DNA from: Vagococcus jeotgali
GTDB lineage: Bacteria > Bacillota > Bacilli > Lactobacillales > Vagococcaceae
Direction of reading: 5' to 3'
DNA length: 64,000 nt
Assembly (NCBI RefSeq): GCF_035918315.1
Contig: NZ_CP142146.1
Coordinates: 1,364,001 to 1,428,000 of the forward strand
Under the pieces are notes generated by a model. It searched no databases. It worked only from the letters and a program-made list of their open reading frames with translations, and was not told where the DNA came from. The translations under genes and the position numbers were made by a program. Positions within the stretch are counted from its first letter, which is position 1. Each line of letters begins with the position of its first letter. This document shows, in pieces, positions 39,554-49,363 of this stretch.

Positions 39554-41055
39554 TCGTTAATGTCTAATTACTCATGATTTTTTATTATTTAAATTAGTTA
39601 ATTTGTAGCTTATCTATGATAAAACTAATAAAACAATAATACTAACACATTGGAATATAAATAAAGGATTCTTATTAATTTAGGTGTATCAAACACATAT
39701 GATCATGTTCCAACTACAAAGTAGATTATCGTAATAAATTCTACTGTTATTTGAAAACATTGGCTAATAGCATGGTATTTACCAGCTTATTACCAAAGCC
39801 TTACTACCAATCTAAGAACTTACTATGTAGATTGTTACAACAAACAACGGTTATGGGTGTCATAATATAATATGACCTCATATTTGTAAGTAGATGTTAA
39901 ACGTGTATAGTAATGCCTTTTTCTTAAAAAGTTTAAAATAATTTCTTTTTATTAGTTGGCTCTGTCTTCCCCTCTATTACTTTTAACTAATGAAAAGTAA
40001 TACAAAGGCCATTGGAGTAATTGCTAATAGATTCTTATACTTACTCATCCTTTACGGATCACAATCACATCATCAATTAAAATCATGTAAGCATTAGAAC
40101 GAGACTTTAGTACTTGTACAATTTTTTTATCCTTGTCTCTTCATACTCAAACAAATCAATTTTTATATCTCCCAATACTTTTCTTTGAAGTTTCAAAGAA
40201 GAAGAATCTTACTGGAGAACACGTTTTAATAATCTATGACAATGAACGTCAATAAAATAATTTGAATAGTATAGAATAGCTATTTAATTATCTTGTTATT
40301 TATTCTCCCGTACTGCTACTTTTGATTCTCCTTTCAAACTTAGTTGGTGACTCATAAAAGAACAGGTCACATGTTAATTATAGATAAAAAATTACTACAC
40401 TATTTCTTCTTTTTCGTCCGTTCAATTGAAAAAAAAAACTTTTAATTCCTGTTCTCCTAAATTATCACACATTTTTTCCATTATTCATTATAGTAGCTAA
40501 ACAAAATACTCATGATTAAATAATTTCTATAAAAAAATAAGGATTATGTACAAATGTACTACCCTCATACTACTACATATCTCTTTTTTTTTATAGAATA
40601 ACGCCTTTCCTCGTTCAATTAAACTTATTTTAATAGTATGCTTTAATTTTTTGATGCTATATTATAAGTTTTTTCGTTAAAGGTGTGTAAAATATAAAAA
40701 TTCTATCAAGAAGTATATAATCTACCCTTTATTCTGTTAAAATAAAGGCGTAATTGACTAAATATAAGACACCATATTTCATTTTTATAAATAAAAATCT
40801 CATACTTCTTGTTTTTAAAAAGTTTTTAAAGAATTATAAGTAAAAGCACTGTATCACCATTATTTTATATACTACTCTGTTCCTCTTCAACGGTTATGTC
40901 ACTAAGTTTATCAGTTCGATACCCCCATGTTGTTTTTATTTCTTGCTTACGAAACGAAAAAAAAATAAAAAATAACATTGTGTTGTCCTCAAAAAAATAC
41001 TATAATTTTTATACAAGAATGATATTAGTTTTGTTCATAGAAAGGGGAATTCCGA
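39554..41055. other. 1.5-kb gene-free stretch with decayed coding remnants
   Basis: There is no open frame of useful length on either strand, AT content is high, and stops occur in all frames. One readable trace is on the minus strand at about 40045-40190. GDIKIDLFEYEETRIKK is continued after a one-base shift at an A-run by IVQVLKSRSNAYMILIDDV and IVIRKG, then a stop. I cannot name its family. The rest looks like degraded sequence. The promoter for the Mga-type regulator should be near 40990-41045. Confidence 0.65.
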
Positions 41056-42537
41056 TTGATTTATAAATTACTAGAACCAAAAGTAAAGACTAATCTAGCT
41101 ATATTAAATGAAATATATAAAAATAACAGGTGGACAAAGACTTCCTCTATATCTGAGGAGCTAGATATTTCGGAACGAACTGTTCAGCACTATTTCAAAG
41201 ATATTTTTAGTCTAAAAGAAGCATTTGATGAAGATACACCAAACGACTTAAAAATTTTATACTTTAAAACAAAAGGTATTAGGATTATTGATTATAAAAA
41301 TGAATTCGAAGATTTCAAAAAATTTACTATTCAAAATAGTCTAACTATTATTCTTTTACAAGATATTATTAATCACCGTATGACGTCTGTTGCTAATTAC
41401 TCACAAAAATATTTTATTAGTGAAACAACCGTTAGAAAGAATTTAAAGCGTATAAAAGAAACTTGTCAGTATTATGGTTTAGATATTTATCGCTTTCAAT
41501 TAACTGGTGATGAAGAAAAAATCAGATTTTTTATTTCGCTAATCTCTAAAATGACCAACAGAGAACCTCTATACCAGATTGAGGGCATTGATTACAATAA
41601 AATCGAAGACGTATTCACTGAGTTTTTTACAGAGATGAATATCAAGTTATCTCAAATGAAAAAAATCCGTCTAATTAATCGCTTCTTAATCCACCTGCAA
41701 CGTATCAGTTTAAATAAAAAAGTAACATTTGATGATAGTATTACTATGACTTTAAAAAACCATGAGTTCTATCCGGCCATTAGAGCCTTATTTAATCAGT
41801 ATCTTGTCTTTGATGAAAGAGAAATAACATTCTACTTTTATATTATATCTTTAGATAATGAGTTAAATAGAAATGAAGTAACAAATATCGTTTATCGTCA
41901 TTCTCAAAAAAATGACTTACCGATTTGCACACATACCATTGCTATCTTCAATCAAATTAAAGGGTTATTAAAGCCTTTAACTCCTAGTGAATCTGAGACT
42001 ATCACACAAAATTTATTTTATATTAATTACTTAACCATGAAATATGGTGATTTAGTTTTTGACTATAAATATAGTATGGATGTCCAATATGATCTAAGTA
42101 GGCATCCGTCTCTTTGTAAAAAAATCACACAACTCTTGCAAGAGCATTTAATTGATCAAAAACTTATCTCTGACAGAGAGATAAATACTTTACTACAGCA
42201 GTATTTATTTAGATTATTGTACTTTATCGATCCTAGTAATTTAGATCAAGTGATTAATATTTATATGGAACCATCTTTTGATAGCTTTCAACAGCAACAA
42301 ATTAAAGAATATTTAGATTTATTTTTCAATCATCAAGTTTGTTATTTAGATACTTTTGATGAAGATGTGGCAGATATGGTTCTTACACCTTATCATGAAA
42401 CGTGTCAAAAATTAGTTTACCCAAGTAAACTTGTTACTATGGTTAAATTCCCACTAAGTATCTCCTTACTTAAAGTTATTGAAACAAAGCTAACCCATCC
42501 AAAAGATGATTTAGAAGCAAAATATGAAATATATTAG
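41056..42537 (+). CDS. Mga/AtxA-type transcriptional regulator
   Basis: A stand-alone DNA-binding regulator of 493 residues. The N-terminus has two helix-turn-helix units: about 25-50 (SISEELDISERTVQHYFKDI) and about 108-135 (YSQKYFISETTVRKNLKRIK). The rest of the protein is helical, resembling Mga/AtxA regulators whose PRD-like modules respond to sugar phosphorylation state. The start is a TTG at 41056 after AAAGGGGAAT; no better start is in frame. It is followed by its own terminator, and the region upstream is decayed, so its natural target operon may be gone or elsewhere. Confidence 0.82.
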   Translation: MIYKLLEPKVKTNLAILNEIYKNNRWTKTSSISEELDISERTVQHYFKDIFSLKEAFDEDTPNDLKILYFKTKGIRIIDYKNEFEDFKKFTIQNSLTIILLQDIINHRMTSVANYSQKYFISETTVRKNLKRIKETCQYYGLDIYRFQLTGDEEKIRFFISLISKMTNREPLYQIEGIDYNKIEDVFTEFFTEMNIKLSQMKKIRLINRFLIHLQRISLNKKVTFDDSITMTLKNHEFYPAIRALFNQYLVFDEREITFYFYIISLDNELNRNEVTNIVYRHSQKNDLPICTHTIAIFNQIKGLLKPLTPSESETITQNLFYINYLTMKYGDLVFDYKYSMDVQYDLSRHPSLCKKITQLLQEHLIDQKLISDREINTLLQQYLFRLLYFIDPSNLDQVINIYMEPSFDSFQQQQIKEYLDLFFNHQVCYLDTFDEDVADMVLTPYHETCQKLVYPSKLVTMVKFPLSISLLKVIETKLTHPKDDLEAKYEIY

Positions 42538-42567
42538 AGGCTGACTCAAGGGTCAACCTCTTTTTTT
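42537..42567 (+). terminator. terminator after the Mga-type regulator
   Basis: The stem GAGG-TGAC / GTCA-CCTC is followed by seven T, directly at the stop codon of the regulator. Confidence 0.88.
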
Positions 42568-42684
42568 GTTTACCTGAATTACTTTTCACCTTTCGAGTAA
42601 AAATGATTTCTCGACTCTGTTTTATTTTAGGCAAATAGATTATACTTAGATTGGTGTGAACGATTTTATAAAGGAGTGTCATTT

Positions 42685-43233
42685 ATGACTAATCAAGAAT
42701 TAAAGGACCAGCTAGCAAGTATTATTTATAATATATTAGAACAAACAGAGTTACATTCAGGTGACTTATTTGTTTTAGGATGTAGTAGCAGTGAAGTAGT
42801 AGGTGGTGTGATTGGTAAACAAACTAGTGAGGAAACTGGTATTCTCATCGTCGAAACAATACTAACTTTATTAAATAAGCAAGGTATTCACTTAGCTGTC
42901 CAAGGCTGTGAACATATTAACCGAGCTCTTATTTTAGAAAAAGATGTGGCTTTAAAGTTTGGCTATGAAATAGTATCTGTGGTCCCTGCTCTGCAAGCTG
43001 GAGGAGCTTGTGCAACGGCTGCATTTTCACAAATGAGTCATCCCGTTGCTGTTGAACATATTATAGCTAAAGCTGGAATCGATATCGGTGACACTGCCAT
43101 TGGTATGCATGTTAAACATGTTCAAATCCCTATTAGACCTATTCATAAAACATTAGGAGAAGCTCACGTGACAGCACTAGGAAGTCGCCCGAAACTCATT
43201 GGTGGGCCAAGAGCTGTGTATGTTAAGCCTTAA
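42685..43233 (+). CDS. ywlG: YwlG/UPF0340 family protein (TIGR01440)
   Basis: A cytoplasmic protein of unknown biochemical role, widespread in Firmicutes. The roughly 182-residue sequence has [13 protein letters not shown] near residue 30, [14 protein letters not shown] in the middle and [13 protein letters not shown] and [20 protein letters not shown] at the end, all diagnostic. The ATG at 42685 is chosen because AAAGGAG precedes it by 8 bp; the GTG three codons earlier overlaps that site. The final codons overlap the next gene, so both are translated from one message. Confidence 0.9.
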   Translation: MTNQELKDQLASIIYNILEQTELHSGDLFVLGCSSSEVVGGVIGKQTSEETGILIVETILTLLNKQGIHLAVQGCEHINRALILEKDVALKFGYEIVSVVPALQAGGACATAAFSQMSHPVAVEHIIAKAGIDIGDTAIGMHVKHVQIPIRPIHKTLGEAHVTALGSRPKLIGGPRAVYVKP

Positions 43234-44227
43234 ACAAGCAAAAAAAATTATTCCCGGTCTTTTCTTAGCATTTATTTTAGCCGTTTTTGCTAAATTTGGA
43301 GCTAGGTTCTTTCCTAATTTAGGAGCTGAGACTTTGGCGATTTTAATAGGTATTTTTTCAGGAAACTGTTTCTTTCACCAAAAAACTTGGGAAGTAGGGA
43401 CAAAATGGGCTGAAAAGCGGCTTCTAGAAATATCTATTGTGTTATTAGGAATGAGCGCTACGTTTCAAACTATTACTAAAATTGGTATTGCTGGTGTCTT
43501 ATTTATTTTAAGTCAAATGACTCTAACCATTATTTTTGTCTATATGTTAGGTCGGCTTCTATCTTTTAATCAAAATATGTCACTTTTAATGGCTGGAGGA
43601 AATGCAGTTTGTGGCTCTTCTGCAATTGGTGCTATTGCACCAGAAATTGGGGCTAAGGATGAAGAAAAGGGACAGATTATCACTTTAGTTAACCTACTTG
43701 GAACCATTATGATGTTAACACTTCCTATCATATCAACTATTCTTTATCCAGAAAATACCATGAAACAAAGTGCTTTGATTGGTGGGACTTTACAATCAGT
43801 AGGACAAGTCATTGCAAGTGCTAGTATGGTAAGTAGCCAAACTTTAGAAATGGCAACGTTATTCAAAATATTAAGAATTATCTGTCTTGTATTTGTCGTT
43901 TATTTTTTTAGGCGTTTCACGCAAAAAACAGACAGCCATCAGCAAAGACAAATAGAAAAAACATTAAAGTCACCATTTCCTTGGTATATCATAGGTTTTA
44001 TCATCCTATGCACTTTAAATAGCCTATTACCTATACCTAGTATAATTAAGGAAAGTAGCCATTTTATTAGTAGTTGGTGTGAGGTAACAGCTCTTGCTGC
44101 TATTGGTTTGAGAATTAACGCAAAACAATTTCTAAAAGAAGGACACAGGTTCATTATATATGCTTTAGCCGTTGGTGTTATTCAAATTATTCTAGCGATC
44201 ATTTTAATATTTATATTTAACCCATAA
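43220..44227 (+). CDS. YeiH/UPF0324 family membrane protein
   Basis: A putative inner-membrane transporter, in some members annotated as a sulfate exporter on weak evidence. The protein is about 335 residues from the ATG at 43220 and has roughly ten hydrophobic helices. Family landmarks are [44 protein letters not shown] and [16 protein letters not shown]. Starting earlier, in the preceding gene, would add residues with no homology. It overlaps ywlG by 14 bp and ends at a strong terminator. Confidence 0.88.
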   Translation: MLSLKQAKKIIPGLFLAFILAVFAKFGARFFPNLGAETLAILIGIFSGNCFFHQKTWEVGTKWAEKRLLEISIVLLGMSATFQTITKIGIAGVLFILSQMTLTIIFVYMLGRLLSFNQNMSLLMAGGNAVCGSSAIGAIAPEIGAKDEEKGQIITLVNLLGTIMMLTLPIISTILYPENTMKQSALIGGTLQSVGQVIASASMVSSQTLEMATLFKILRIICLVFVVYFFRRFTQKTDSHQQRQIEKTLKSPFPWYIIGFIILCTLNSLLPIPSIIKESSHFISSWCEVTALAAIGLRINAKQFLKEGHRFIIYALAVGVIQIILAIILIFIFNP

Positions 44228-44231
44228 AAAT

Positions 44232-44278
44232 AGCGACCTCCAAAAATTAGCTGTTTAATCTAACTTTTGGAGGTCGCT
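44232..44278. terminator. strong bidirectional terminator
   Basis: A stem of about 15 bp (AGCGACCTCCAAAA with TTTTGGAGGTCGCT), extended by TTAG/CTAA, lies between the converging yeiH and cysteine hydrolase genes. It has A/T-rich flanks both sides. Confidence 0.9.
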
Positions 44279-44301
44279 TCAAATGGTTATACGAGACTTT
44301 T

Positions 44302-44847
44302 TTAAATAATAGTCGCACCTAATGTGTTTTTAAAATGTCTTAATGCCCATTCATGACCTTGAGCATCAAAACTTTGTACAGCCTGTTCATGAATAACAAT
44401 CTTGTAACCTAAATTATAAGCATCAATAGCCGTATGTAAGACACAAATGTCTGTACAAACACCCGTCAAATGAACTGTCTGAATATGTCGCTCACGCAAG
44501 CGAATATCTAAATCCGTGCCACTAAAAGCAGAATAATGGCGCTTATTAATCCAGTAAACATTTCCTAGACTTGAATAATCATCATATAACGTTTTTAAAC
44601 TTTGATATAACTCTCTACCTGATGTCCCTATAATATTATGAGGTGGAAATAAATTAGTTTCTGGATGAAGCGTATCCGTTGTGTCATGACCATCGATAGC
44701 AAACACAACATAATCACCATTTTCAATAAATTTTTTAGTTACAGCAACTAAATATTTCTCAATCTGTTGCCCGCACTCACCTGTTGTTAAACGCCCATCA
44801 TCTGCCACAAAATCATATGTGTAATCAATTGATATTAAAGCTTCCAT
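44302..44847 (-). CDS. Isochorismatase-family cysteine hydrolase (nicotinamidase-like)
   Basis: Probably a nicotinamidase deamidating nicotinamide to nicotinate for NAD salvage. Family alternatives such as isochorismatase-like amidases cannot be excluded. The 181-residue protein has the catalytic triad Asp8 (ISIDYTYDF), Lys102 (NKRHYSAF) and Cys135 (TGVCTDICVLHTA), and likely metal ligands Asp52, His54 and His70 (AIDGHD; PPHNIIG). It follows mtnN by 3 bp in the nudF operon. NudF on ADP-ribose and this enzyme on nicotinamide both touch NAD turnover, which fits a salvage operon. Confidence 0.88.
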   Translation of the reverse strand: MEALISIDYTYDFVADDGRLTTGECGQQIEKYLVAVTKKFIENGDYVVFAIDGHDTTDTLHPETNLFPPHNIIGTSGRELYQSLKTLYDDYSSLGNVYWINKRHYSAFSGTDLDIRLRERHIQTVHLTGVCTDICVLHTAIDAYNLGYKIVIHEQAVQSFDAQGHEWALRHFKNTLGATII

Positions 44848-44850
44848 ATC

Positions 44851-45549
44851 TTACCTCTCTTTTAAGTGTGATAGTAATTCTAATACCATGGCTCCTGATT
44901 GTTTACCAGCTTCAATAATAAATTCATCAAAATTAACACTAGCATTCTCATCACCTACATCACTCATAGCACGAATGACAACAAACGGTACATTAAATTG
45001 CGCTGCAACTTGAGCAATAGCTGCTCCTTCCATTTCATTGGCTAAACAATCTGGAAAATGTGTTTTAATATGATCTTGTTGTTCTTGACTATGAATAAAA
45101 GTGTCACCTGTTACAATTAAGCCAGTATGTGTTGCTAAATCTACTTGTTCTGAAGCTAACTTTGCAGCTTCTATTAATTTAGTATCTGCCTCATAATAAA
45201 GAGGCATTTGTGGCATTTGTCCATAGTTATAACCAAAAGCTGTCACATCAGCATCAAAATAGGCCAGCTTTTCCGAGATAACCAACTCACCAATTTTTAA
45301 CCCACTACCAATACCACCAGCACTACCAGTATTAATCACAGCATCCACATGATAATGACTAATCAATAAGGTTGTTGTCATTCCAGCTAACACTTTACCA
45401 ATTCCTGATTGTGTCAATACCACATCATGTTCATTAATTTTACCAGAGTAAAAGCAAACCCCTGCTTCCTTCCATTCTTTCATGTCTTCCAAATGCTCTT
45501 TTAGCAATGTTACTTCTTGCTCCATAGCACCTATGATTCCTATTTTCAT
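44851..45549 (-). CDS. mtnN: 5'-methylthioadenosine / S-adenosylhomocysteine nucleosidase
   Basis: MtnN (Pfs) hydrolyses MTA and SAH, ending SAM metabolism and providing S-ribosylhomocysteine, the AI-2 precursor. The 232-residue nucleoside phosphorylase-fold protein begins MKIGIIGAMEQEVTLL. It contains INTGSAGGIGSGLKIGE, TGDTFIH and CLANEMEGAAIAQVA, with the substrate-binding Met-Glu and the catalytic Asp in RAMSDVGDENA. It lies 10 bp after a small membrane protein gene in the nudF operon. Confidence 0.97.
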   Translation of the reverse strand: MKIGIIGAMEQEVTLLKEHLEDMKEWKEAGVCFYSGKINEHDVVLTQSGIGKVLAGMTTTLLISHYHVDAVINTGSAGGIGSGLKIGELVISEKLAYFDADVTAFGYNYGQMPQMPLYYEADTKLIEAAKLASEQVDLATHTGLIVTGDTFIHSQEQQDHIKTHFPDCLANEMEGAAIAQVAAQFNVPFVVIRAMSDVGDENASVNFDEFIIEAGKQSGAMVLELLSHLKER

Positions 45550-45559
45550 TTGCTACCTC

Positions 45560-45739
45560 CTACCATTTAGCTATCGCATATAGCGTAATACCTAACAACA
45601 CAACGACAATAACAATAGCAGTATTTAACCATGTATTCGTTTTTTTTGTTTGATTATGCTCTCTCACACGACTTCTTGTTAAAATTTGTTGTGTTTGTGT
45701 TTTTTTTAGTGATTCTTTTCCTTCTTTTTTTTGCTTCAT
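45560..45739 (-). CDS. 59-residue single-span membrane protein
   Basis: A short gene between nudF and mtnN. It encodes a basic, Lys/Gln-rich, probably cytoplasmic N-terminus (starting MKQKKEGKESLKKTQ) and one C-terminal hydrophobic helix (AIVIVVVLLGITLYAI) with a short end AKW. The ATG follows AAGGAGTTAAAGG, and its stop is 10 bp before the mtnN ATG, with mtnN's ribosome site in between. Position, spacing and ribosome site argue that it is real. I do not know its function; similar small proteins sit at this place in enterococci, as far as I recall. Confidence 0.8.
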   Translation of the reverse strand: MKQKKEGKESLKKTQTQQILTRSRVREHNQTKKTNTWLNTAIVIVVVLLGITLYAIAKW

Positions 45740-45750
45740 CCTTTAACTCC

Positions 45751-46299
45751 TTATAGCTGTTGTGATTCCCAATATAATAATGCATACATTGTTTTAGCAT
45801 CACAAATAGTGCCTTTTTTAATTTCTTCTTTAGCTTGTGTTAAGGTTAATTCTATAATATCTAAAAACTCATCTTCATCTCTAGGTAATGGATTGTCCAC
45901 TTTTTCTAAATCAAAAGCTTGGTACAACGTCAGCTCCTCATTACAAAATCCAGGTGACGTGATAAATGATGTCACTTTTTCAAGTTTTTTACATCTGTAA
46001 TGAGTCTCTTCTTCCAATTCTCGTTTGGCAGTTTTCGCTAAATCAAGTTCATCTTTTTCAATTTTTCCAGCAGGTATTTCTAATATACTTTTTTCAAGCG
46101 CTTTTCGAAACTGTCTAACCAATACAATTTTATCTTCAGAAGTAATAGCTAAAATCCCAACGGCTCCTTGATGAAAAACAAGTTCTCTCTTAGATATTTC
46201 TTGATTAGGTAAAGAAACATCATCCACATACACATCTATGACATGTCCCTTAAAAATAGTCTCTCTATGAATTGTTTTCTCATTGAATTTATCTACCAT
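45751..46299 (-). CDS. nudF: ADP-ribose pyrophosphatase, Nudix family
   Basis: Hydrolyses ADP-ribose to AMP and ribose 5-phosphate. The protein of about 182 residues contains the Nudix box AGKIEKDELDLAKTAKRELEEE. One residue more than the textbook spacing lies between the first Glu and the Arg-Glu pair. FITSPGFCNEELTLY and the substrate-side EIPAG are present. I chose the ATG at 46299 (MVDKFNEKT) because GGGAG sits 8 bp upstream. An in-frame ATG at 46338 lies inside the -10 box of the operon promoter. First gene of nudF-small protein-mtnN-cysteine hydrolase. Confidence 0.92.
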   Translation of the reverse strand: MVDKFNEKTIHRETIFKGHVIDVYVDDVSLPNQEISKRELVFHQGAVGILAITSEDKIVLVRQFRKALEKSILEIPAGKIEKDELDLAKTAKRELEEETHYRCKKLEKVTSFITSPGFCNEELTLYQAFDLEKVDNPLPRDEDEFLDIIELTLTQAKEEIKKGTICDAKTMYALLYWESQQL

Positions 46300-46333
46300 G
46301 TAAAACACTCCCTTATCTAAGCTACACGCTATT

Positions 46334-46362
46334 ATCATACCGTTAAAGACACATCATTTCAA
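46334..46362 (-). promoter_or_regulatory. nudF operon promoter
   Basis: On the minus strand, TTGAAA (46362-46357), exactly 17 bases, then TATGAT (46339-46334). Start of transcription would be near 46327, 28 bp before the nudF ATG. Confidence 0.82.
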
Positions 46363-46495
46363 TAGTTCGTCTTAAATCACTCTCCTTTAAAACTTGAAAC
46401 GGATAATAAAATCAACCTCCAGACTGATAGGGAATTAAAATGTTTTATGATAAACTATTGTTATAAAACAAACAATTAAATTAGGAGTGAGACGT

Positions 46496-47194
46496 ATGAA
46501 ACAAAAAAAATATATCTATACTAATATCCTTGTGCTTATCTTCATCGCCCTATCTTTGTTCCTAGTTGGTCGTGGGCATATGATTGATATCTTTTACCTA
46601 CTCATACTAGCTGTATTAGGTATCTTGGGCTATAAATTTTATCACAAAACAACAAGGGTTAAGGATGTCCCAATTGATGTACCACGTTTGAGTAGAGAAA
46701 AAGAAAGTCATTACATTAAAGAAGGAATGACTCAAGATGAGATTATCTTCTTTAGACAAACAATGGCAGAAACAAAAAAACAAATTGAGCAATTATCTCA
46801 TAATATGGAAAGTGTAGCAAAACTTAAAGCTATTAATTTAAGATATGATACTCTGAAAGCTTCAAAAGGATTGTTTAAAGAATTAGTGAGAGATCCCAAA
46901 AAGCTACACTTAGCTGATCACTTTCTTTATCACCATTTACCAAATATAGTTGAATTAACTAATAAGTACATCGAGATCAATAACCATGACATTAAGACAA
47001 AAAACACTTATACTGTACTAAATGATAGTGCTGTTGCCATTGAGGAAGCTTCTATACTGATTAGTCAAGATTATGTAAATTTTGTTTCTGATGACATTGA
47101 TGATATTGAAGTGGAAATTTCAATTGCTAAGCAAAATGTGAACCGAGATAAGCGATATACTGATGACGATGACCTATTTGAGGAGGATTTCTAA
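46496..47194 (+). CDS. xpaC: XpaC-like membrane protein
   Basis: A member of the XpaC family (annotated as 5-bromo-4-chloroindolyl phosphate hydrolysis protein), regularly paired with TelA; its true role is unclear. The protein of about 232 residues has two close N-terminal hydrophobic helices (about 8-28 and 33-50), then a cytoplasmic helical domain ([44 protein letters not shown]). The ATG at 46496 follows AGGAG by 8 bp; the frame opens nine bases earlier without a usable ribosome site. Its stop overlaps the telA ATG by one base. Confidence 0.88.
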   Translation: MKQKKYIYTNILVLIFIALSLFLVGRGHMIDIFYLLILAVLGILGYKFYHKTTRVKDVPIDVPRLSREKESHYIKEGMTQDEIIFFRQTMAETKKQIEQLSHNMESVAKLKAINLRYDTLKASKGLFKELVRDPKKLHLADHFLYHHLPNIVELTNKYIEINNHDIKTKNTYTVLNDSAVAIEEASILISQDYVNFVSDDIDDIEVEISIAKQNVNRDKRYTDDDDLFEEDF

Positions 47195-48387
47195 TGAAGA
47201 ATGATGAATTAAAAAATATGACCCCTGTTAGTGACACACTTGATGATTTATTAAGTAACCCTTTTGAAAATCCAGTAAAACAAGAAGTGGTTGTGGAAAA
47301 GACATCAACTAATGCTGCTGAATCAATTAGAGTATTAGATAAATTACCAGAAGATAGAAAAAAACAAGCCATTGAGCTGGCCAGTCAAATTGATGTTTCT
47401 GATAGCCAATCTGTTATGAGTTATGGTGTGGCTGCTCAACAAAAATTAGGTGAGTTTTCTCACTCTATGTTAAACCATGTTCAAAACCAAGATATTGGTC
47501 CTATGGGAGACTCTTTAAATGAATTGATGTATCGTTTAAATGAAGCTAGCCCTAGTGAACTAGAAGCTCAAGATAGCAATATATTCAAGAAAATGTTTGG
47601 TAAAGTGAAACAATCAGTTTATGAAGTCACTGCTAAATATCAAAAAATTGGTGCTCAAATTGATAAAATTGCTATTAAGCTAGATAGAGAAAAAGATGGC
47701 TTGCTAAATGATAATCAGATGCTTGAGCAGCTATATCACAAAAATAAAGATTATTTTGATGCCTTAAATATTTACATCGCTGCTGGTGAGGTGAAGCTAG
47801 AAGAATTACAACTAGAAACAATTCCTCAAGCGATGAAACATGCTGAAGAAACAGGAGATCAAATGGATGCCCAAATTGTAAGTGATTTAAACCAATTCGT
47901 TGACCGCCTAGAAAAAAGAACTTACGACTTAAATTTAGCTCGTCAAATTACAATCCAGCAAGCACCACAAATTCGGTTGATTCAAAATACAAACCAAGCT
48001 CTGGCTGAAAAAATCCAAGCTTCAATCAACACTGCCATTCCTTTATGGAAAAACCAAGTAGCCATTGCCCTTACTCTCTTGCGTCAAAAAGATGCTGTCA
48101 CAGCTCAAAGGCAAGTATCAGCAACAACAAATGATTTACTAGCTAAAAATTCGGAAATGTTGAAAATATCAGCTATTGAAACAGCTGAGGAGAATGAGCG
48201 TGGCATCGTTGATATTGAAACCTTACAAAAAACTCAAAATGATTTAATTGAAACAATTCAAGAAACATTACGTATTCAAAAAGAAGGAAAAGAAAAACGT
48301 AAAAATGCTGAGATTGAATTATCAATTATGGAAGATGATCTAAAAAATAAATTACTTGAGATGTCTGATAGCCAATATAATGGATAA
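47194..48387 (+). CDS. telA: TelA family toxic-anion resistance protein
   Basis: TelA-like proteins are named after tellurite resistance; in Gram-positives they affect resistance to several envelope-acting agents. The 397-residue cytoplasmic helical protein shows ALDIYIAAGE-like [37 protein letters not shown], the conserved [17 protein letters not shown] and [11 protein letters not shown]. Translation is coupled with xpaC (overlap of one base), and a terminator follows. Confidence 0.93.
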   Translation: MKNDELKNMTPVSDTLDDLLSNPFENPVKQEVVVEKTSTNAAESIRVLDKLPEDRKKQAIELASQIDVSDSQSVMSYGVAAQQKLGEFSHSMLNHVQNQDIGPMGDSLNELMYRLNEASPSELEAQDSNIFKKMFGKVKQSVYEVTAKYQKIGAQIDKIAIKLDREKDGLLNDNQMLEQLYHKNKDYFDALNIYIAAGEVKLEELQLETIPQAMKHAEETGDQMDAQIVSDLNQFVDRLEKRTYDLNLARQITIQQAPQIRLIQNTNQALAEKIQASINTAIPLWKNQVAIALTLLRQKDAVTAQRQVSATTNDLLAKNSEMLKISAIETAEENERGIVDIETLQKTQNDLIETIQETLRIQKEGKEKRKNAEIELSIMEDDLKNKLLEMSDSQYNG

Positions 48388-48433
48388 GGATACTGACTTC
48401 TTCCACTAAGATAATAAACCATAGCATTAAAAG

Positions 48434-48463
48434 AAGGAGGTGACCTGGCTAGGTCACCTCCTT
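48434..48463 (+). terminator. terminator after telA
   Basis: A perfect 12-bp stem AAGGAGGTGACC / GGTCACCTCCTT has a 6-base loop and is followed by TAGTTATTT, 46 bp after the telA stop. Confidence 0.85.
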
Positions 48464-48487
48464 TAGTTATTTAATTGGGGCTATAAT

Positions 48488-48529
48488 AAATCGTGTTGAT
48501 GGATAGTTTCTATTAATACGATTTATTAT
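48488..48529. repeat. palindromic element copy 2
   Basis: A 42-bp imperfect palindrome (AAATCGTGTTGATGGA with TCTATTAATACGATTT) of the same length as 27368-27409, matching it at most positions. Several arm changes keep pairing through G-T. The adhE fragment's reading frame runs into it and stops there, so this is also the breakpoint of that fragment. It has no T-run on the minus strand. Confidence 0.75.
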
Positions 48530-49113
48530 AGACCCATTTTTTCAGGAACATCAATACCGGCAAGTTTGGCAATTTCAACAGCTGGTTTTCCAACAATTGC
48601 TGCATTAACTGCTGTTTTTGATTCATTCATTACCACTGCTTCAAGTTTTGATAATTCTTCTAGTTTTACAAAATAAACGCGATGTTTTTGGAATTCTTTT
48701 TTAACGTCATCATAGATATCTGAGTCAACAATCACACCTTGTTCAGTGGCGCAAATCATCCCGTTATCAAATGATTTTGACATCACTAAATCTTGTATAG
48801 AACGCTTAATGTTAGCTGTTTTTTCTAAATAAGCTGGTGTATTACCAGGACCTACGCCAAGAGCTGGTTTACCTGTTGAGTAAGCTGCTTTTACTCTGCC
48901 TGATCCACCTGTAGCTAAAACTAATGCCACTCCTGTATGATTCATTAACATGTTAGTCGCTTCAATAGATGGGTGTTCTACCCACTGAATACAATTTTCT
49001 GGAGCTCCTGCTTTAACTGCTGCATAACGAACCACTCGCGCCGCTTCACGAGATGATTTTTGAGCTGATGGGTGGAAAGCAAAAATAATTGGATTACGAG
49101 TTTTCATTGCGAT
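48526..49113 (-). pseudogene. adhE internal fragment (aldehyde dehydrogenase half)
   Basis: Intact AdhE reduces acetyl-CoA to ethanol and is about 870 residues. Here only about 195 codons of the N-terminal aldehyde dehydrogenase half remain. They run from IAMKTRNPIIFAFHPSAQ through LATGGSGRVKAAYSTGKPALGVG and the active-site region SFDNGMICATEQGVIV (catalytic Cys) to AKLAGIDVPEK. The upstream end is joined at about 49113 to an opposite-strand response regulator; the downstream end runs into a palindrome and stops. An ATG at 49146 reads from regulator sequence and is not its natural start. Non-functional. Confidence 0.9.
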
Positions 49114-49363
49114 TTTATCGCCATTGATCATGAGGAAAATTTTCAAAACATCAAGAAATCAATGCAATTAGGTGCTGTGGATTACCTCGTTTTCCCCTTT
49201 GATGAACAAGAAATTCTTGAGAGCATCCATAGAACAATTATCTCTTTAAACCAAGTATCTTTATTAAAAACAAAAACGAAAGACCGTGTTTCTTCTAATA
49301 ACGATATGGTTTATTCCATGATTGACTATATTCACTCACATTTTTCAGAACAAATAACACTTG

